Assembly: GCA_012064415.1 (NCBI GenBank)
Contig: SSNU01000033.1
Location: 217,033 to 281,032, forward strand
Direction: 5' to 3'
DNA length: 64,000 nt
From: Gyrodactylus bullatarudis
Taxonomy: Eukaryota; Platyhelminthes; Monogenea; Gyrodactylidea; Gyrodactylidae
How positions within the stretch are numbered: position 1 is the first letter of the stretch; every line of letters begins with the position of its first letter. Of the stretch, positions 1 through 13,200 are shown one piece after another. Position numbers and translations under genes: made by a program. The notes beneath the pieces are model-generated. The model was not told the DNA's origin and ran no database searches. It worked only from the letters and a program-made list of their open reading frames with translations.

Positions 1-1561
1 ACAAGTTAGTACAAAATTTAGGGTTATAAAATGAACTTTAATGAAACAAAAAAATCGGAGTACCAAACTACTCTCTTCGTTTTTATGAGCCGAATTTTTA
101 GAATTTTACTTGATATAATATGGATTTCGCATCATCAGCTGTTGAAACACTTAAGGATCGTGTCGGGGAAATAGAAAAATCACCCAAGATGCTTTGTCTT
201 AATCACCTTCCATCGGTGATAGACCTCATTCGTGCTATTAAGTTTCACAAAGAGCAATCAAGATAGAAACACGATTTTTGTAAAAAACTCGTTCTTGACC
301 AGGCCATGGATTTATACATAAAATGCAAGATAAGGGGAGGGCCTTGGGTCTGCTGGTGTAAGAGAGTGCAAAGCAATGACTCTGTGATACCAATCTGATT
401 TGCTACAAAGTCTGTATTATTGCTTCTAATACACCACTGTGAATTAGTTTCAAGTTTAAAAATTTCAAAATGTGCTGTTGAATTCTTTCACACTGATAAA
501 GTTAAAGGCAAAAATGAAAGATGAGAACAAGATACATAAAAGAAAGAAAAAGTTATGCTTTTTATTTTAAAAGTTTCAGATGATTAAATGAGAGAGATGA
601 ACGAAGAGAGATAGTAGCTTAGATAAATTGCTTCAAATATCATGGGATATCCACTCAACTATCTTTCAGATGCATTATATAATATATATATATCTCGGAG
701 GAAAAGACATTACAGCAGCAGTTACTTTGTCTCCTTGTTCGCTATCATTTTCTTTGAGCAGAATTATAGTCCCCCTCCTAAATCTTGATCAGTTTTTTCC
801 TCAATTTCAAGATATAAAATATATAGGATCAATAACACATTTATATTTGCATATGATTTATTCTTTCTGATCAAAATCAAAAATTTTATTGAAATTTTTT
901 CCCTGAACAACTTGCGGTATACGAACAGTATACAGTCAAACCACTTCTTTTCTTATTGGGGAATTTACACTTACAGTATCAATGATCATTAGACGTTATT
1001 TTTCCAAAAAAAATCAGCAAAAAATAAACTCAATGATACTCAGGGGAACTATTTTTACCATAACGTTCGCTTGTGAAAATTAAGACCTTACTTAAGGGGG
1101 GGGTTCTATACGATGAGACAGGGAGAAAGAGTATGACTTCCGAATAAAATCACTTCCGAATAAAAATATATGAGTTTGCAAATCAATCTGGTAATAAAGA
1201 GCCCGAAGTTGATAACAAAAAATTTTCAAAACAATCTTTCCTAAGATAAGGAAGCCCCAAAAGTTTTGGGCCAGAACTAGATCAGCATGGGGGAAAATAA
1301 TCTTAAATTCCTCTCATTACTCAATGAGAGGCTGAAATATTTAATCTCCCCTAGGTATCGTGGAGTAAAAAGTTAGCGCTCCTCCTCCTAATAAAAGTAA
1401 TGCAGTTTCTGTTGAAAATCTCAATAAATTTATTAATAAATTCTATTGAAGTTCTATCGGAAAAGTTGGTACGCATTTGAGGTTAATAATTTCCCGCTAT
1501 TCAGAATTGTATTTATGAATTGTAAATTATGATTATCATTATTTTAATTGTATTTATTTAG
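1..1561. other. Upstream intron/noncoding stretch of the choline transporter
   Basis: I see no convincing exon here. The sequence is AT-rich and most likely belongs to an intron of the choline transporter, because the exon at 1562 is an internal one with an acceptor site and its 5' partners must lie further left. A 48-codon open frame starts with ATG at 120 and stops at 266; it reads plausibly as protein but matches nothing I know, and may be a transposon remnant. Confidence 0.4.
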
Positions 1562-4070
1562 GATCTTCTTTATCGGTTGTGACAGATATCCGTTTGGAGT
1601 ATACAATCATTCTGAGCACCTGTATTGCTCTGTTCTATACTCTGATTGGGGGATTGTATTCTGTTGCCTACACAGACGTCGTTCAACTGTTTTGTATTTT
1701 TATAGGACTTGTAAGTATATTTATCAAGTTATTAATTCAATTCAAATTTTATCTCCGAATTATTCTACGATCCTGTATAGAAAAAAATGAAACAAACATC
1801 GGTATTTACCAAAGTCAAACAATAGCTAGCTGATATGAAGTTGGGAATCTATAATCATATTTTTATGAAAATCTTTTTTTTCACCAAGAGCTTAAATATG
1901 TTCATAATCTTTTGGAACATAATTAAACAAGAAAATCACTTATACTGAATATAATCCAATTATTTATCTCACTATCGTTTCTTGATTATTTTCACTGTTT
2001 GAAAATCAATGAAATTTCGAAATCTCTCGAATAATCAGATATTCCCAACTTGATTTCAACAACTTTATTTAAACAAGCAAGCAAAAACTCTATCAGTATG
2101 AGAACTTACACATAAAATACGGTATGGAATAGTTTGACTAGCTTAAACCCAATAATTAAACCATTTTTTGAATTTCGAAATTGCATCAAATTTCAATGTT
2201 AATTACATGGATATTTCTTACGAATAAATAATTCACGTAGTTTTTTAAACACGTCCGAAAATCCACTCAAATTCATAATTTAGAAAATTGGAAGAAGATA
2301 TATTAAAATGTACATTTCTTGAATGAACTATTAACTTATATCATTTTTGAAGAATTACTACTGATGATGCTTCAAGAAATGTACATTTGGTTTTAATATA
2401 TCTTCTTCCAATTTTCTAAATTATGGATATTTCGTATCAAAATAAAACGATAATTTTGAATTTGGCTGCAGAAATTCCGTTTCATTCTATTTTTATTTTA
2501 AAATACACTTAACTTTAGATATATTTTCCTGATACTCGGAATCTTTAGCTGATTAGAAAAAGAGATTCCGTAGCTCTAAATTGTCTACATACTTTTTCCA
2601 CTACGAGTAAGATTTAAGTGAATTTATGATCTTTTAAAAATATTCCAGTGGCTTTGTGTTCCTTTTGCGTTTGCCAATGAGCATGTCAAAAGCATCTCTA
2701 CCGATTCATCAGGATATCTTGGAAAGATTGAGAACCTTGACATTGGAACGTACATTGATGGGTTGTTAATGTTGACCCTTGGGGGAATACCTTGGCAAGT
2801 TTACTTCCAGCGTGTTCTCTCTTCTAAAACAGCTGCAAGAGCTCAGCTTTTAAGCTACATTGCTGCATTTGGATGTTTCATCATGGGAATTCCAGCTGGC
2901 CTTATTGGCGTTGCTGCTAGACAAGCAGGTATGCTTATTCAATTTTCTTTCTAATCTGATTTAAGAATATTTTTGAAATTAAAATAAAATTTAAACTCTT
3001 CATATATTTGTTATATTATTATGTAATTAGGAGTTTTATGTAAGGCTATTTCAGAATTCTATACTCTCTCTTTATATATCCTTCTTTTGTTAGAATTTAT
3101 TATTCCTAATGATGTGAATTCAAGTATTAAATTAAACTAAATCATCATTTTATAAAATAATTATTTTGATATAAATAATATAATTATAAAGAATTATTTT
3201 GATAATAAATAATTGATTATAATCAAAATTTTACTTGATTATTTCTTTCAAGATTGGGCAGCATTCAACTACACTGGTTTCAACAGTACAGACGGATTAA
3301 TCGATGAGAAAAATCGAAGGCTTGTCTTACCATTAGTTTTGCAGTATCTATGTCCTCAATGGGTTTCAGTTCTAGGTCTTGGAGCTGTATCAGCTGCTGT
3401 TATGAGTTCAGCTGACTCATCAGTTTTCTCAGCCGCTTCAATGTTTGCCCATAACGTTATAAAACCGTTATTCTGGCGAAAAGCAACAGATGTTCAAGTT
3501 ATATGGACAATGAGATTTCTCATCTTTGTTGTGGGAGGCCTTGCGTGTATTCTTGGCATTTACATTGAATCGATTTATGATCTTTGGGTATTAAGCTCAG
3601 ATCTTGTCTATGTTATACTATTTCCACAACTTGTATCTGTCTTGTATATTGACTTTTCCAATACCTATGGATCATTAGCTGGTTATATAATTGGCTTATC
3701 GATAAGAATACTTACTGGCGAGGCAGCCCTAGGATTACCAGCTATCATCAAGTTTCCATATTTTTATCAAGACTCAAAAACATTTTACCAACGCTATCCT
3801 ACAAAAACCATTTCAATGTTGGCCTCATTTCTCGTGATCATTATTGTATCCTATATTTTCCACTACTTATTCACAAGGGAAATTTTAGATCTAGAATATG
3901 ATGTATTCAATTCATATAGAATGCCCGCCGATGAAGAGGTGAATGATGGGAAGGATAAACTCCCCGATGATGAGAACATTCCCCTGAAGCACTTTGTCAA
4001 TGCTGAAAATGTTGATGAAGATAACGAAAAGTTGAAGCAAGAAATTTCTATAGACTCCAAAGACAAATAA
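1562..4070 (+). CDS. SLC5A7: High-affinity choline transporter, 3' part (three exons)
   Basis: This is a sodium- and chloride-dependent choline uptake transporter of the SLC5 family, which returns choline to cholinergic nerve endings for acetylcholine synthesis. Exons are 1562-1710, 2649-2928 and 3253-4070; all have AG/GT borders and matching phases (1, 0, 1, stop). The first holds the conserved stretch [18 protein letters not shown], the second [15 protein letters not shown], the third [23 protein letters not shown] and [16 protein letters not shown]. These are ChT1 hallmarks rather than those of SLC5 sugar transporters. About 415 residues are present; the first roughly 130 of the usual 580 lie off the left edge. 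The cytoplasmic tail is acidic, with DENIPLKHF where vertebrate ChT1 has its endocytic motif. The stop codon overlaps an AATAAA signal at 4066-4071. The intron at 1711-2648 contains two inverted-repeat elements. Confidence 0.93.
1831..2066. repeat. Fold-back element, family A, short copy
   Basis: The left end reads GATATGAAGTTGGGAATC and the right end carries the inverted form ATTCCCAACTTGATTTC. This is a small copy of the fold-back family found at 31144, 34731, 38284 and 48545. It lies inside a choline transporter intron. Confidence 0.6.
2274..2425. repeat. 152-bp near-palindromic MITE-like element
   Basis: The left arm begins CATAATTTAGAAAATTGG and continues with GAAGAAGATATATTA. The right arm at 2385-2425 is its reverse complement, ending CCAATTTTCTAAATTATG. 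The arms are about 50 bp with a short centre. A second, one-armed copy lies at 4521-4625. It sits in a choline transporter intron. Confidence 0.8.
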
Positions 4071-4520
4071 AAAAGAGGATGGTTGGGAATTTATTCTGAA
4101 TAATAATCTGGTTTTAATAATAATAATAGTCAAAGTATTATTTATTATTAACAGATATTATAAATTTTAAATGAAAGAAAAATCATTGGTTGTTATGAAC
4201 AAGAAAAAAGTAAATTGCAGGTTGTGAATTTATTAGAATTATCAGCATTTTATTGTTATAATTACCATCATTAAATGAAAATTATGACACTAAGATTCAA
4301 TTTATATATTATGTATTATTATATTTATTTATCAGAATTATTTAAGAAAAATAAATTGTTTCATGAAATTTATAAAAGTGTCTTAAACCTTTTGATGCAA
4401 AGATGAGAGTTTATGATTTTTACAAAAAATCAAATTTTTTTCCGAAATTCCTGTGTTGAATTAGGAAAATATATTGAATCACTAAATTTAAATTTTTTAA
4501 AGGATCATCAGTAGTGTCAA

Positions 4521-4625
4521 AATTTAGAAAATTGGAAGAAGATATATTAAAACTAATATACATTTCTTGAAGCATCATCCGTGGTAATTCTTCAAAATGA
4601 TTTAAGTTAAAAGTTCATTCAAGAT
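4521..4625. repeat. Truncated copy of the 2274-2425 MITE
   Basis: It starts with AATTTAGAAAATTGGAAG and follows the 2274-2425 element through its centre (TTCTTGAAGCATCATC, then TAATTCTTCAAAATGAT), but lacks the second terminal arm. Confidence 0.75.
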
Positions 4626-5031
4626 AATAATTTACAAATCATGAAATAAATAGTAAAATTCAAAGAAAATAAGAATAAAATGCAAGCTGAAAAAACACTC
4701 TCCAATAAGTAGCAGAGATGGAGAGAAAAGTGAAAATTAAACAAAAGTTGATGGCAAGATCTCACTTTTTTGAAAATTCTTAAAATTAGTTAATTAGGTT
4801 CAGATTCTGTTAATAAATGCAAAAATAGTCTATTCTGATCGGTTTTTGTGATGAAGACATACTTACAAATTTAGAATGATTTTGACATGATGGTTGTATT
4901 CTTATTTAGCCTAAAAGATTTATGAGACGGAGAAAAATTTTTTTCAAAAATTTGGTCAAAATTGTAAAACAGAAATTCGGCTTCTTCTAAAGCTTAAAAA
5001 AATATTCCAAATTTTATTCAAGTTTATCATA

Positions 5032-5343
5032 CAGTTGTACCTTTGTAAAAAATTTAACAAAAAAAGAGAAAAATCACCTTTTTAAATCCAAAATCAAAAC
5101 TACTCCAATGTTCGCTAGTGCTTTATGAGACAAGAAATGAACGAATCTGGTCTTTGTACAAGATAGAAAGAATCAGCAGAAAATTCTTTATTCAATTGGA
5201 GTAAACTTGAGTGAATTTTAATTTTTTGGAAAGTTGGACACTTGTGAACCTACTTTATAGGAGCTATACATTATTTGTCTCAACTTAAAAGGGGCAGAGA
5301 GGAGAGGGATAGGTTTGTTAAATTTTTTATAGAGGTACAACTG
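5032..5343. repeat. Degenerate fold-back element
   Basis: CAGTTGTACCTTTGTAAAAA at 5032 and its inverse, ending GAGGTACAACTG at 5343, form outer arms of about 30 bp around a diverged interior. Confidence 0.5.
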
Positions 5344-5660
5344 CATCAGGTTTGCACAAATTTTAGAAATTCTCTCACCTGATTGGTTTATTGAGTGAAT
5401 CTTGTTTTTCTTCATCATCATCATCTGAATTTGAGTTTATTAACCTTAACTGGCTTAATTAATAAATGAGATAAAGGCTTTAACTTGTTAAGACGATGAT
5501 TTCAAGATTTGTCATCTTTCAGAAACACATTTTTTCACCTTTTCTATAATTTATAAAATGGATAAATTTATTATCTACGGCGTAGATTCTATATTATTAT
5601 ATCTAATATAATAGATAAATAAAAAATCTGATTTTCTGATTAAAAGTTATATTTACCCGA

Positions 5661-6437
5661 ATGCAATCTCTTATTAAGCAAGATGAAGAAGAAAAGCTCA
5701 CAGACTTGTTCACTTCGAGTATCATAGAATTGAGAAAATTGAAGAGGTATGAAACAGATAAGGCAAAAGAAATTATTGTAAATGCCTTTCAGCAAATTGA
5801 AGGAAATCCTATTGGAGAGCTTCCAGAGGAGATGGACGATGTCATCAGTAAAGGAAGCGTACCGAGTCATTTGAATCAGGATAGAAATACCCCTATTAAA
5901 GATTTAAAATATAAATTTCTAAGAGAAATACTGTATATCATCCAACAAACGAATAGAATCCAAGTTGTTAGCGGGTCATCCAGCTATGTTCATGATCCTA
6001 AGTTTTATCAAGATATTCAAGAGCAAGTTAACAGGGAATTGTCAATGTTAAATTCAGCAAACGAAGATGACATATACAGAGCTAAAGAAATTATCCTGAC
6101 CAAATGTAAGCATTTCGAATCGTCAGATGCAGAAGAGTTGGAAAAAAACCTTGATCAAATCATTGAATCACAGGGAGTCTGCAACCTTGAAACAGAAAGA
6201 TACATTTATTCCAAAGCGACAGAGACCAATATAGAGCCAAGAACTGAACGTGCACTGATTACTAGATTTATTCGATTCATCAAGAGTCCTTCCTCTGAAG
6301 AAAAAGTTCAGAATCAGCCTCAAATCCTTGAAATAGATACGGAAGAAGAGAAAACTAATGTTGCCGAACCAAGTGATTCATCTCAGAAGAATTATTTTTG
6401 TTGTTGTTGCTGTAAGATTGAAAAGAAAAATAGATAA
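5661..6437 (+). CDS. Uncharacterised 258-aa helical-repeat protein with five-cysteine tail
   Basis: I do not recognise this protein. It is a single intronless frame from the ATG at 5661. Two units of roughly 100 residues can be seen (about 15-115 and 116-215). Each carries an AKEII helix (DKAKEIIVNAF; YRAKEIILTKC) followed by an acidic, helical second half. The same pattern makes up the repeats of the 2204-aa protein encoded 850 bp downstream on the same strand (ARTVVLKTI, ARDIVLKSL, ARKIIMSSL), so the two are probably paralogous. The last 40 residues are acidic, then end NYFCCCCCKIEKKNR. Five adjacent cysteines near the C-terminus suggest S-acylation and membrane attachment (inference). There is no signal peptide or membrane segment. 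A possible AATAAA signal lies near 6543. Confidence 0.75.
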   Translation: MQSLIKQDEEEKLTDLFTSSIIELRKLKRYETDKAKEIIVNAFQQIEGNPIGELPEEMDDVISKGSVPSHLNQDRNTPIKDLKYKFLREILYIIQQTNRIQVVSGSSSYVHDPKFYQDIQEQVNRELSMLNSANEDDIYRAKEIILTKCKHFESSDAEELEKNLDQIIESQGVCNLETERYIYSKATETNIEPRTERALITRFIRFIKSPSSEEKVQNQPQILEIDTEEEKTNVAEPSDSSQKNYFCCCCCKIEKKNR

Positions 6438-7287
6438 CTAGTTAGTTTTAAAAGAAATGATTTCTAAATGGAATTGATTTAGATTTTGATGCATTCATCA
6501 ATCTGTCCTTTCTATGAACTTCTTCACAAATAATATTTTTTCAAATAAAACTCATTAATTAATTTGACATAGGACAAATCTCTGCTTGAAGCCTACTGTT
6601 TAACTAATAAGAGCTAATAAGATGTAGATATTCGAAGAAATTCCGATAAAAATTTTTTTATTGGCCCATAAGCTAGGAATTAGACTTATCTTGGGGCTTC
6701 AACAGGAGATTTACAAGAATAATTGAATCAAAAATTAGAGACAGTTTCTCTAGAAGACATTAATAATTATTAATTAGTAATTACCTACTTATCCATGCGT
6801 TTAAATTAGAGTCTCAACATTGATATATTGAAGTTGTTCAAAGTTTTATCAAAAGGGATTTCCTTCTCGAATTGAGGATCTCGATTCTGATTGATGAATT
6901 GGAACTAGCTAGCAACTAAAATCACACATAATACAAGAGATTCTTACTCAAATATAGAATAATATTAAGTTAATAACTGTTAGTTATGTTTGATGTAAAA
7001 TTTTAAGTAAATTAAGAATCTATTTATGAAAATGCTGATTCACTATTTTTTTGATCTCAACGAATAAAGCTTTTTAAATTATTAATAGTAACGAGTAAGC
7101 AAAATATTTTTTGATATCCTCGCATTTGAGAATTCACGATGAGTTACTAAAATTAAAATAATTTTCAATCGATTAAACGTAAAATTTCTCTTTAAAATAC
7201 GCAAGCAAGACATAATTCCGATTTGAAAAATATTCTAACATAGTTTGAGCTTGAAAAGAAGTTGCGAAACAAGCTTGAAAATTTTCA
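6438..7287. other. Intergenic, no feature seen
   Basis: AT-rich spacer between two related same-strand genes. It presumably contains the 3' UTR of the 258-aa gene and the promoter of the giant gene. No specific site can be named. Confidence 0.4.
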
Positions 7288-10200
7288 ATGACTTCTAAAT
7301 CTGGAGAAAGTCTTGATAAAAAACTTCAACGAATATATACTTCAATTTACTTCTTAAACGAAAATAACACATTTACAAATTCTCAAGCGATATTAAACAA
7401 TGCAAGAGCTTTGATCCAAAATGAATTCAAGGAGCTCAACAAAAGCCCAAAGAGGATTTTCGGTAGAATCGACAAAGATCAAGAAATCTATTGTAAAAGT
7501 GAGGATGAATGTGATGACGAATCATCCTCTTCAGACAGTGATTCCTGTAGCGACTCAGAGGACTCAGATGATGAGAAAAATTTTGATGATATTGAAGATA
7601 TTTGCTATCAGGGTTACAACAAGTTGAAGAATAGTTTTTATCGTCGTGAAAATAAAATTATCATTCTAAATTCTGAACTGAAGAGGAAGCTTAATGAAGA
7701 TCCAAGTATTGAAAAGGCAATAGATATCATGCTTGGCGCCCTAGAAGGGTCTAATGCTAACTTTCGGAGTGATTTGTTTCTACAACGAGTCAATGTCTTA
7801 CAAAAGGAAGGAGGAATCGGCGAGAAAGTCGAAAATATCATAAAAAAATTGCAAGACTCAAAGAATCCAATTCATATGAAGCTCGAGGGGGAAGTTCTCC
7901 TCAACTTTTCTAGGCTCATCCGACGACTTAAGAAGAAAAAGGATGACAGGCTAAGGAAAATATTTCCCTTCAAACGAACAGAAATGCTCAAGAGATCGGC
8001 AGAGATGAAAAAAGCTCTTTTAGAGATGAAATTTGACAAGAATAAAATAGGCCAGGCCAAAGAAAAGTTGATTTCGGAACTGAAAAGAACCATGGATGGC
8101 GGTATAGAAAAATTCAAAGAGTGCATAGACAAGCTGGAGAAGAAGAAAGGCAAATTCAATCATGATGATGATACAGCCTATATCCTGTCTGATCTTAAAG
8201 CCGATTCAGTTGATCCGCGTAATCGTTTATTGAAGACCTGCTTCAAGAGATACATGAGCCTCATTAGTAGTTACAAGGATGATTCAAATGATGAAGAGTC
8301 AGCTGCGGAATCCGAAGAGGAACAAGAGGAAGAGGAACTTTTAGAAGCAGACAAGGTTTTACTTGCAGAAATTTTGAAATACAATGGATGGTCAGGTCGG
8401 GAGCAAGCTAGAGACAAAATTTTGTTCTACCTTTTGAAGAATAACGAAAATTTGACACGTAACCAAATTGAAAGATACTTTGAGGAAATTGAATTGCAAA
8501 AGGGCCAACTGTTTAATAACAAGTTTTTGTCTCATTTCATAGAGAATAAGATTGCCAAGAAAAACCGCAAGGAAAAGTTGGAAGGAAAACTCTTGAAGAA
8601 TTACGCTAATATGTACGTAAACCATTTTCCCAACTACAAGTTCCCCAGTTTCTACACTGGCAGCTATAAGAACTTAAGTTATTCCAGAGTTAATAATCTC
8701 ATTAGTCATACACGATATCATTTAAATAAGGTTTCATATGAAAACTATGGAGGGGTCAAGGCCAGAAAAATTATTATGTCAAGCTTGAACCAGGCCTTTG
8801 AAAATGATGGGGTTACCAAGGTTACTGGTTATTTGGATTCAATTAACAGTATGAATGGAGTAATTGATTCCAAAAGTCAAGTTGGCCAGTATATTTCGTA
8901 CTACTGTCGTACACAGAGATCCATGGATGTTCATGAAAGGCTTGTCTATTCGTGTATTGTTGGTTACTCGAATGTTATCATTCGTTCAAATAAAAAGTCT
9001 TTTCAAAGGGAGGCCAAAGTCGTAAGGATTGCAAATATCTCTACTGAAACTGCAGTTAGATTACTTCAATATTCAAATTCTTCCCAACATTTGAATCAAG
9101 CCGAAAAGACTATACTAAATGCTTGTTCAAGTGCTGGAATAAAATCAACAAATGTTGCTAATAACTTGAAGAGTATTCGAAATTCAAATGGCAATTTTGA
9201 TGAAAAACTAGAAAGATATCAGAGAAAGCTTGAGACCTCAAAATGTTCATTGAAAAGATTTGAAGGTGAGTGTTATCGAAATTATGCCAATGTTATTCGA
9301 TGCCAAGGTTCCGACTATCAGTCATCTTCTCAAATTATTAAAAGAACTAATTCCACCCTTGACAATATTGAGCCTAGTAGGATTGGCTTAGTTGAGGCCA
9401 GGACTGTGGTACTCAAGACGATTGCATCTTGTAGCAATATCAAGATTAGCAACCAAGAGATTAGCAATTATTTGGCTATAATAGAGGGAGCAAGGGAAGA
9501 GCAACAAAGAATTATTTGCTGCCAATATGTTTTGGGGAAATGTTCATCTCCTGATAGTGGAGATCAGATTGTGGGAAATGTATTACGCAGATATGCCTAT
9601 TTCTATAGACAATGCCATGATACCTATGAATATAGTAGTTATATAAGTCGTGTAAATACTAGAGCCCTAACAAAACAAACTGCCTTTGTTCAAAATAGAC
9701 TTCAAAGGATTGCCGATACAAAGCCTTCTGATGGTGTCAAGAGAGCCAACAGAATTGTTTATACTTACTTGAATAAGGCTTGTAGCGGGGAAGGAGGCTG
9801 GAACGCGTACCAGAGATATTTTAATGAAATTAACCAGAGCAAAGGTGAAATACTCAGCAATAGTGAAACAAGTAGATATTTATCAAGAATATTGATGGAT
9901 GAATATAACAAGAGAAGTAAGCTTGTCTATACCTGTATAAGTGGTTATACAGATGTAGCTTCTCGCCTCTCGAATCAAATAAGCGTGGACTCTAGTATTG
10001 ATAAGAATGGTCTTCCTAATGTAAACCCTGAAGATATTTCCTCTAAAACTAATACTATACTATCCGAGTTGAAAATAAAAACAGTGGGCGATTTTAAAAC
10101 GTTGTATAACACGAGATCGAGGATTCTAGAATACTTTGCTAATGAACGAGGGTATATCTCAAGGAGTGAAGTATTAAGGAACCTCAATGAAATTGAGAAT

Positions 10201-13200
10201 TACGGAGGTGTTATCAATGAAAATGGGACATTTAATAATTTCCTTACTAGTCGTTATAACTCATCTCATATTTATGATAAACTAGAATCACAATATCTCA
10301 GGACTTATGCTGAAAGCGTTTGCAATTGCAATAAACTATTGAAGGTTGACATGAGCAAAAATCTACAGACTGAATTCTTGTCGGGTCAAAAGAGTGTCAC
10401 TTACTCTTATCTAAATAGAATCATAAATGAAACAGATGCTCATTTGATGAAATCTTCCGACGTCTATGATAGCTCAAAGAAGGCTCGTTGCTACATTAAT
10501 GAACAACTTGTTAAGGTCTTGACAAAGGATTCTAACGGGATTGTTTTGATGAACAAGTTCATGGATGATATTGATGCGAGTAATGGAAAGATTGCAGAAA
10601 ATTCAGATGCTGGGAAGTTTATTTCAAACTATCTCTATACTAGCAGTCAGAAAAGCCAATATGATAAGCTGTTTGTTTCTTCATTAACTGGATATTCGAG
10701 GATAGTAAGCTCATCATCAAAGAAAAATGTTGATCCTGATTCAAAGCGAAACATGGATCTAGTTGGGACAATAGCAGAAGTTCAAGCTAAACTTATAATA
10801 CTGAAAAATACACCGGAAGGCTTGGCAAAAGCTGATAGTATTATCAAGAGATATCTTTCACCGTATTGTACATCACAGGAAATAGATCAAAAATTGTTGA
10901 CACTGAGAGAACAAAAAGGTTACCTCGATCAGACTGAAGAAAAGAATCAACTCGAGCTAGAATCTTCTGCTTCAAACATTAACAGGTTGAAGGCTGTTTG
11001 TTATAAGCAATACGCCACGTTATTACGCCAGCAAGGCTTTAAAAACGAACCAGACTTACGAATTCTACGCGAATGTCGGCTAGGAATACAAAGTCAGGAG
11101 CCAACAAAGGCTGGTTTAAGCCAAGCAAGGACAATAATCATGAGAACATTGCCTTTCACGGGGACAGAAACTTCAGCCAATCAAATAAAAAAATATCTTG
11201 ACATCATAGACAATCCATCGAATCCAGAAGAGAATAAACAAATTACAAAATTCATACTAGAAAAGTGTGCATCGAATAATCCGGCTGATAACTTTATTGG
11301 TAATTCTTTGGGAGAATATGCTAAACTAGCTTCCAAGGCGAAATCAGATAATCTCAGACAATTAAGATTCGTTCCTGAGAAAAAAGAAATCGATAGTTCC
11401 ACACTATATTTAAATAACTCATTAAAAAGAATAGAAAATGATCCAAATATTTCCGATAAGCCAGCATGCGCCAAAAGAGTTATTGTGCAAGTCCTGAAAA
11501 GAGGGTATAGCCATGAGGGTGGCGTAAGATCCTTGTCACGATATCTGAACGAAATTGAAAAGTCATCTGGTAACATTCAAGCTGATGGACAAGCTGATAT
11601 ATTCTTAAGATCGATAAGAAATGATTCTAGTGATCCTTGTAGGAACTTGGTCTCTTCGTGTCTTCTTGGCTATGCAAAAATGTTGAGGGAACATCCTAAA
11701 GTAGTGAAATCAGACAGTGAAAATGAAGGGGAAGAGTCTGTAGAGATATCAGAGGAAGAAGAAACCTCGAGCAATGAAGCTGAATCAAATCCCACAAATA
11801 TTGAAAAGACAATGAAGGAGGTTTCAAATGATGAAGCTCATACCATCTTTAAAATGTGTGAAATTCGCAAAGTCATAGAAAATAATAATAGACATATTCC
11901 TAGCAAGGAAATTGGACGGAAACTTGACATTATCGAACATAATGGTGGCAACATTGGACCCAATACAAAAATGTATCAATATCTAAGACTTTTGTCGACG
12001 TCACAAGACAGCGACGCGAAAGAAGAAGCAAAATGTCTCAGAAAGTATGCTGAATTTGTTAAGAAATGTCATGAAACTCATAAGGTTATCAACTTTAAAC
12101 ACGTAGAGAGTCGTCCACTACAAGGATGCAGGCCAATGAGCAGTATAGCTTTGGAAGAGAAAATAGCTCAATCAAGAGTTGAATTGGACAAGTTAATCTT
12201 TAGCTATAATGGGTCAAAGAGAGCTAGAGAATCGGTTGACTCTAACCTAGACAAGTGTTTCAAAAATAATTCCGACTCGAAAAATATGATGAAAGAATTC
12301 ATTGATGTATTAGAGAAAAATAATGGAAACATGCCAGAAGATTCTGAACCAGCTAGATTTATTTCCCGATACAAATTTACTCCATCACTTAAAAGCCCCT
12401 ATGAGAAAATGTGTGTTGTTAACTTGGAAGGATACTCGAGGATTTTGCGTACATCAAAAAAGGGTTTGAATGATCCTACTCTTAAGCGAGATGTTGATAT
12501 ATCTGGTGCTGCTGGAGAAGTTGAAGGTAAACTTAGAAATTTACCAGACAATCCTCAAAGTATAACTATAGCTGAAACTATAATTAAGAGAAAGTTTACT
12601 GAACTAAAATTGAAAGAAGATGTTGAAAAGAATTTAACAGCGATCAAGTTATCTAATGGAAAATTAAGTCCAGAAGAGGAGAAGAAACAGCTTCTTCTGG
12701 AAACATCTCCAGATCCAGTTAAACGACTTGAAGGAACTTGTTATCGTAATTATATAATGCTTTTGAAGAGACAAAATGAACCGCAAAAGCCAAAGACTGA
12801 TATTGTTCATAGTACAAAATCTATGCTGAATAGTTGTGAGCCATCGAAAATCGGTGTAGCAAAGGCAAGGGATATTGTTCTAAAGAGTCTAACGGAAACT
12901 TGTACTCATGTTCCAAAAGGTGAGATATTAGCAAAAATAAACGAAATCGATAGCAAAGAATCTGATCCAAATGAGGTAAAATACTATATATTGGAGAAAT
13001 GTAGCTCAAAGGATCCAAACGATCGTATAATCGGCAATACTCTGCGCCAATATCAGCGTTACCAGAAAAAGGCAAAATCAAAAACTAAAAATAATCAAGT
13101 TAAATATGATTATCCATCAATGGCTTCCTCTATTGATAACGATCTCAGCGAATTGGGGTCTCCAATTACCAAGATAATGATTAAAGAAATAATTACAAAA

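Larger units (their letters stand above)
4071..5660. other. Intergenic, repeats only
   Basis: This lies between the choline transporter 3' end and the 258-aa gene. It holds one truncated MITE copy (4521-4625) and one degenerate fold-back (about 5032-5343). I see no supported exon or RNA gene; the short open frames here look like chance or repeat sequence. Confidence 0.5.

Noticed and set aside
5218..5424. Minus-strand 68-aa open frame with four leading methionines
   Set aside because: It lies across one arm of a fold-back element and begins in a simple CAT repeat, so it is probably chance.
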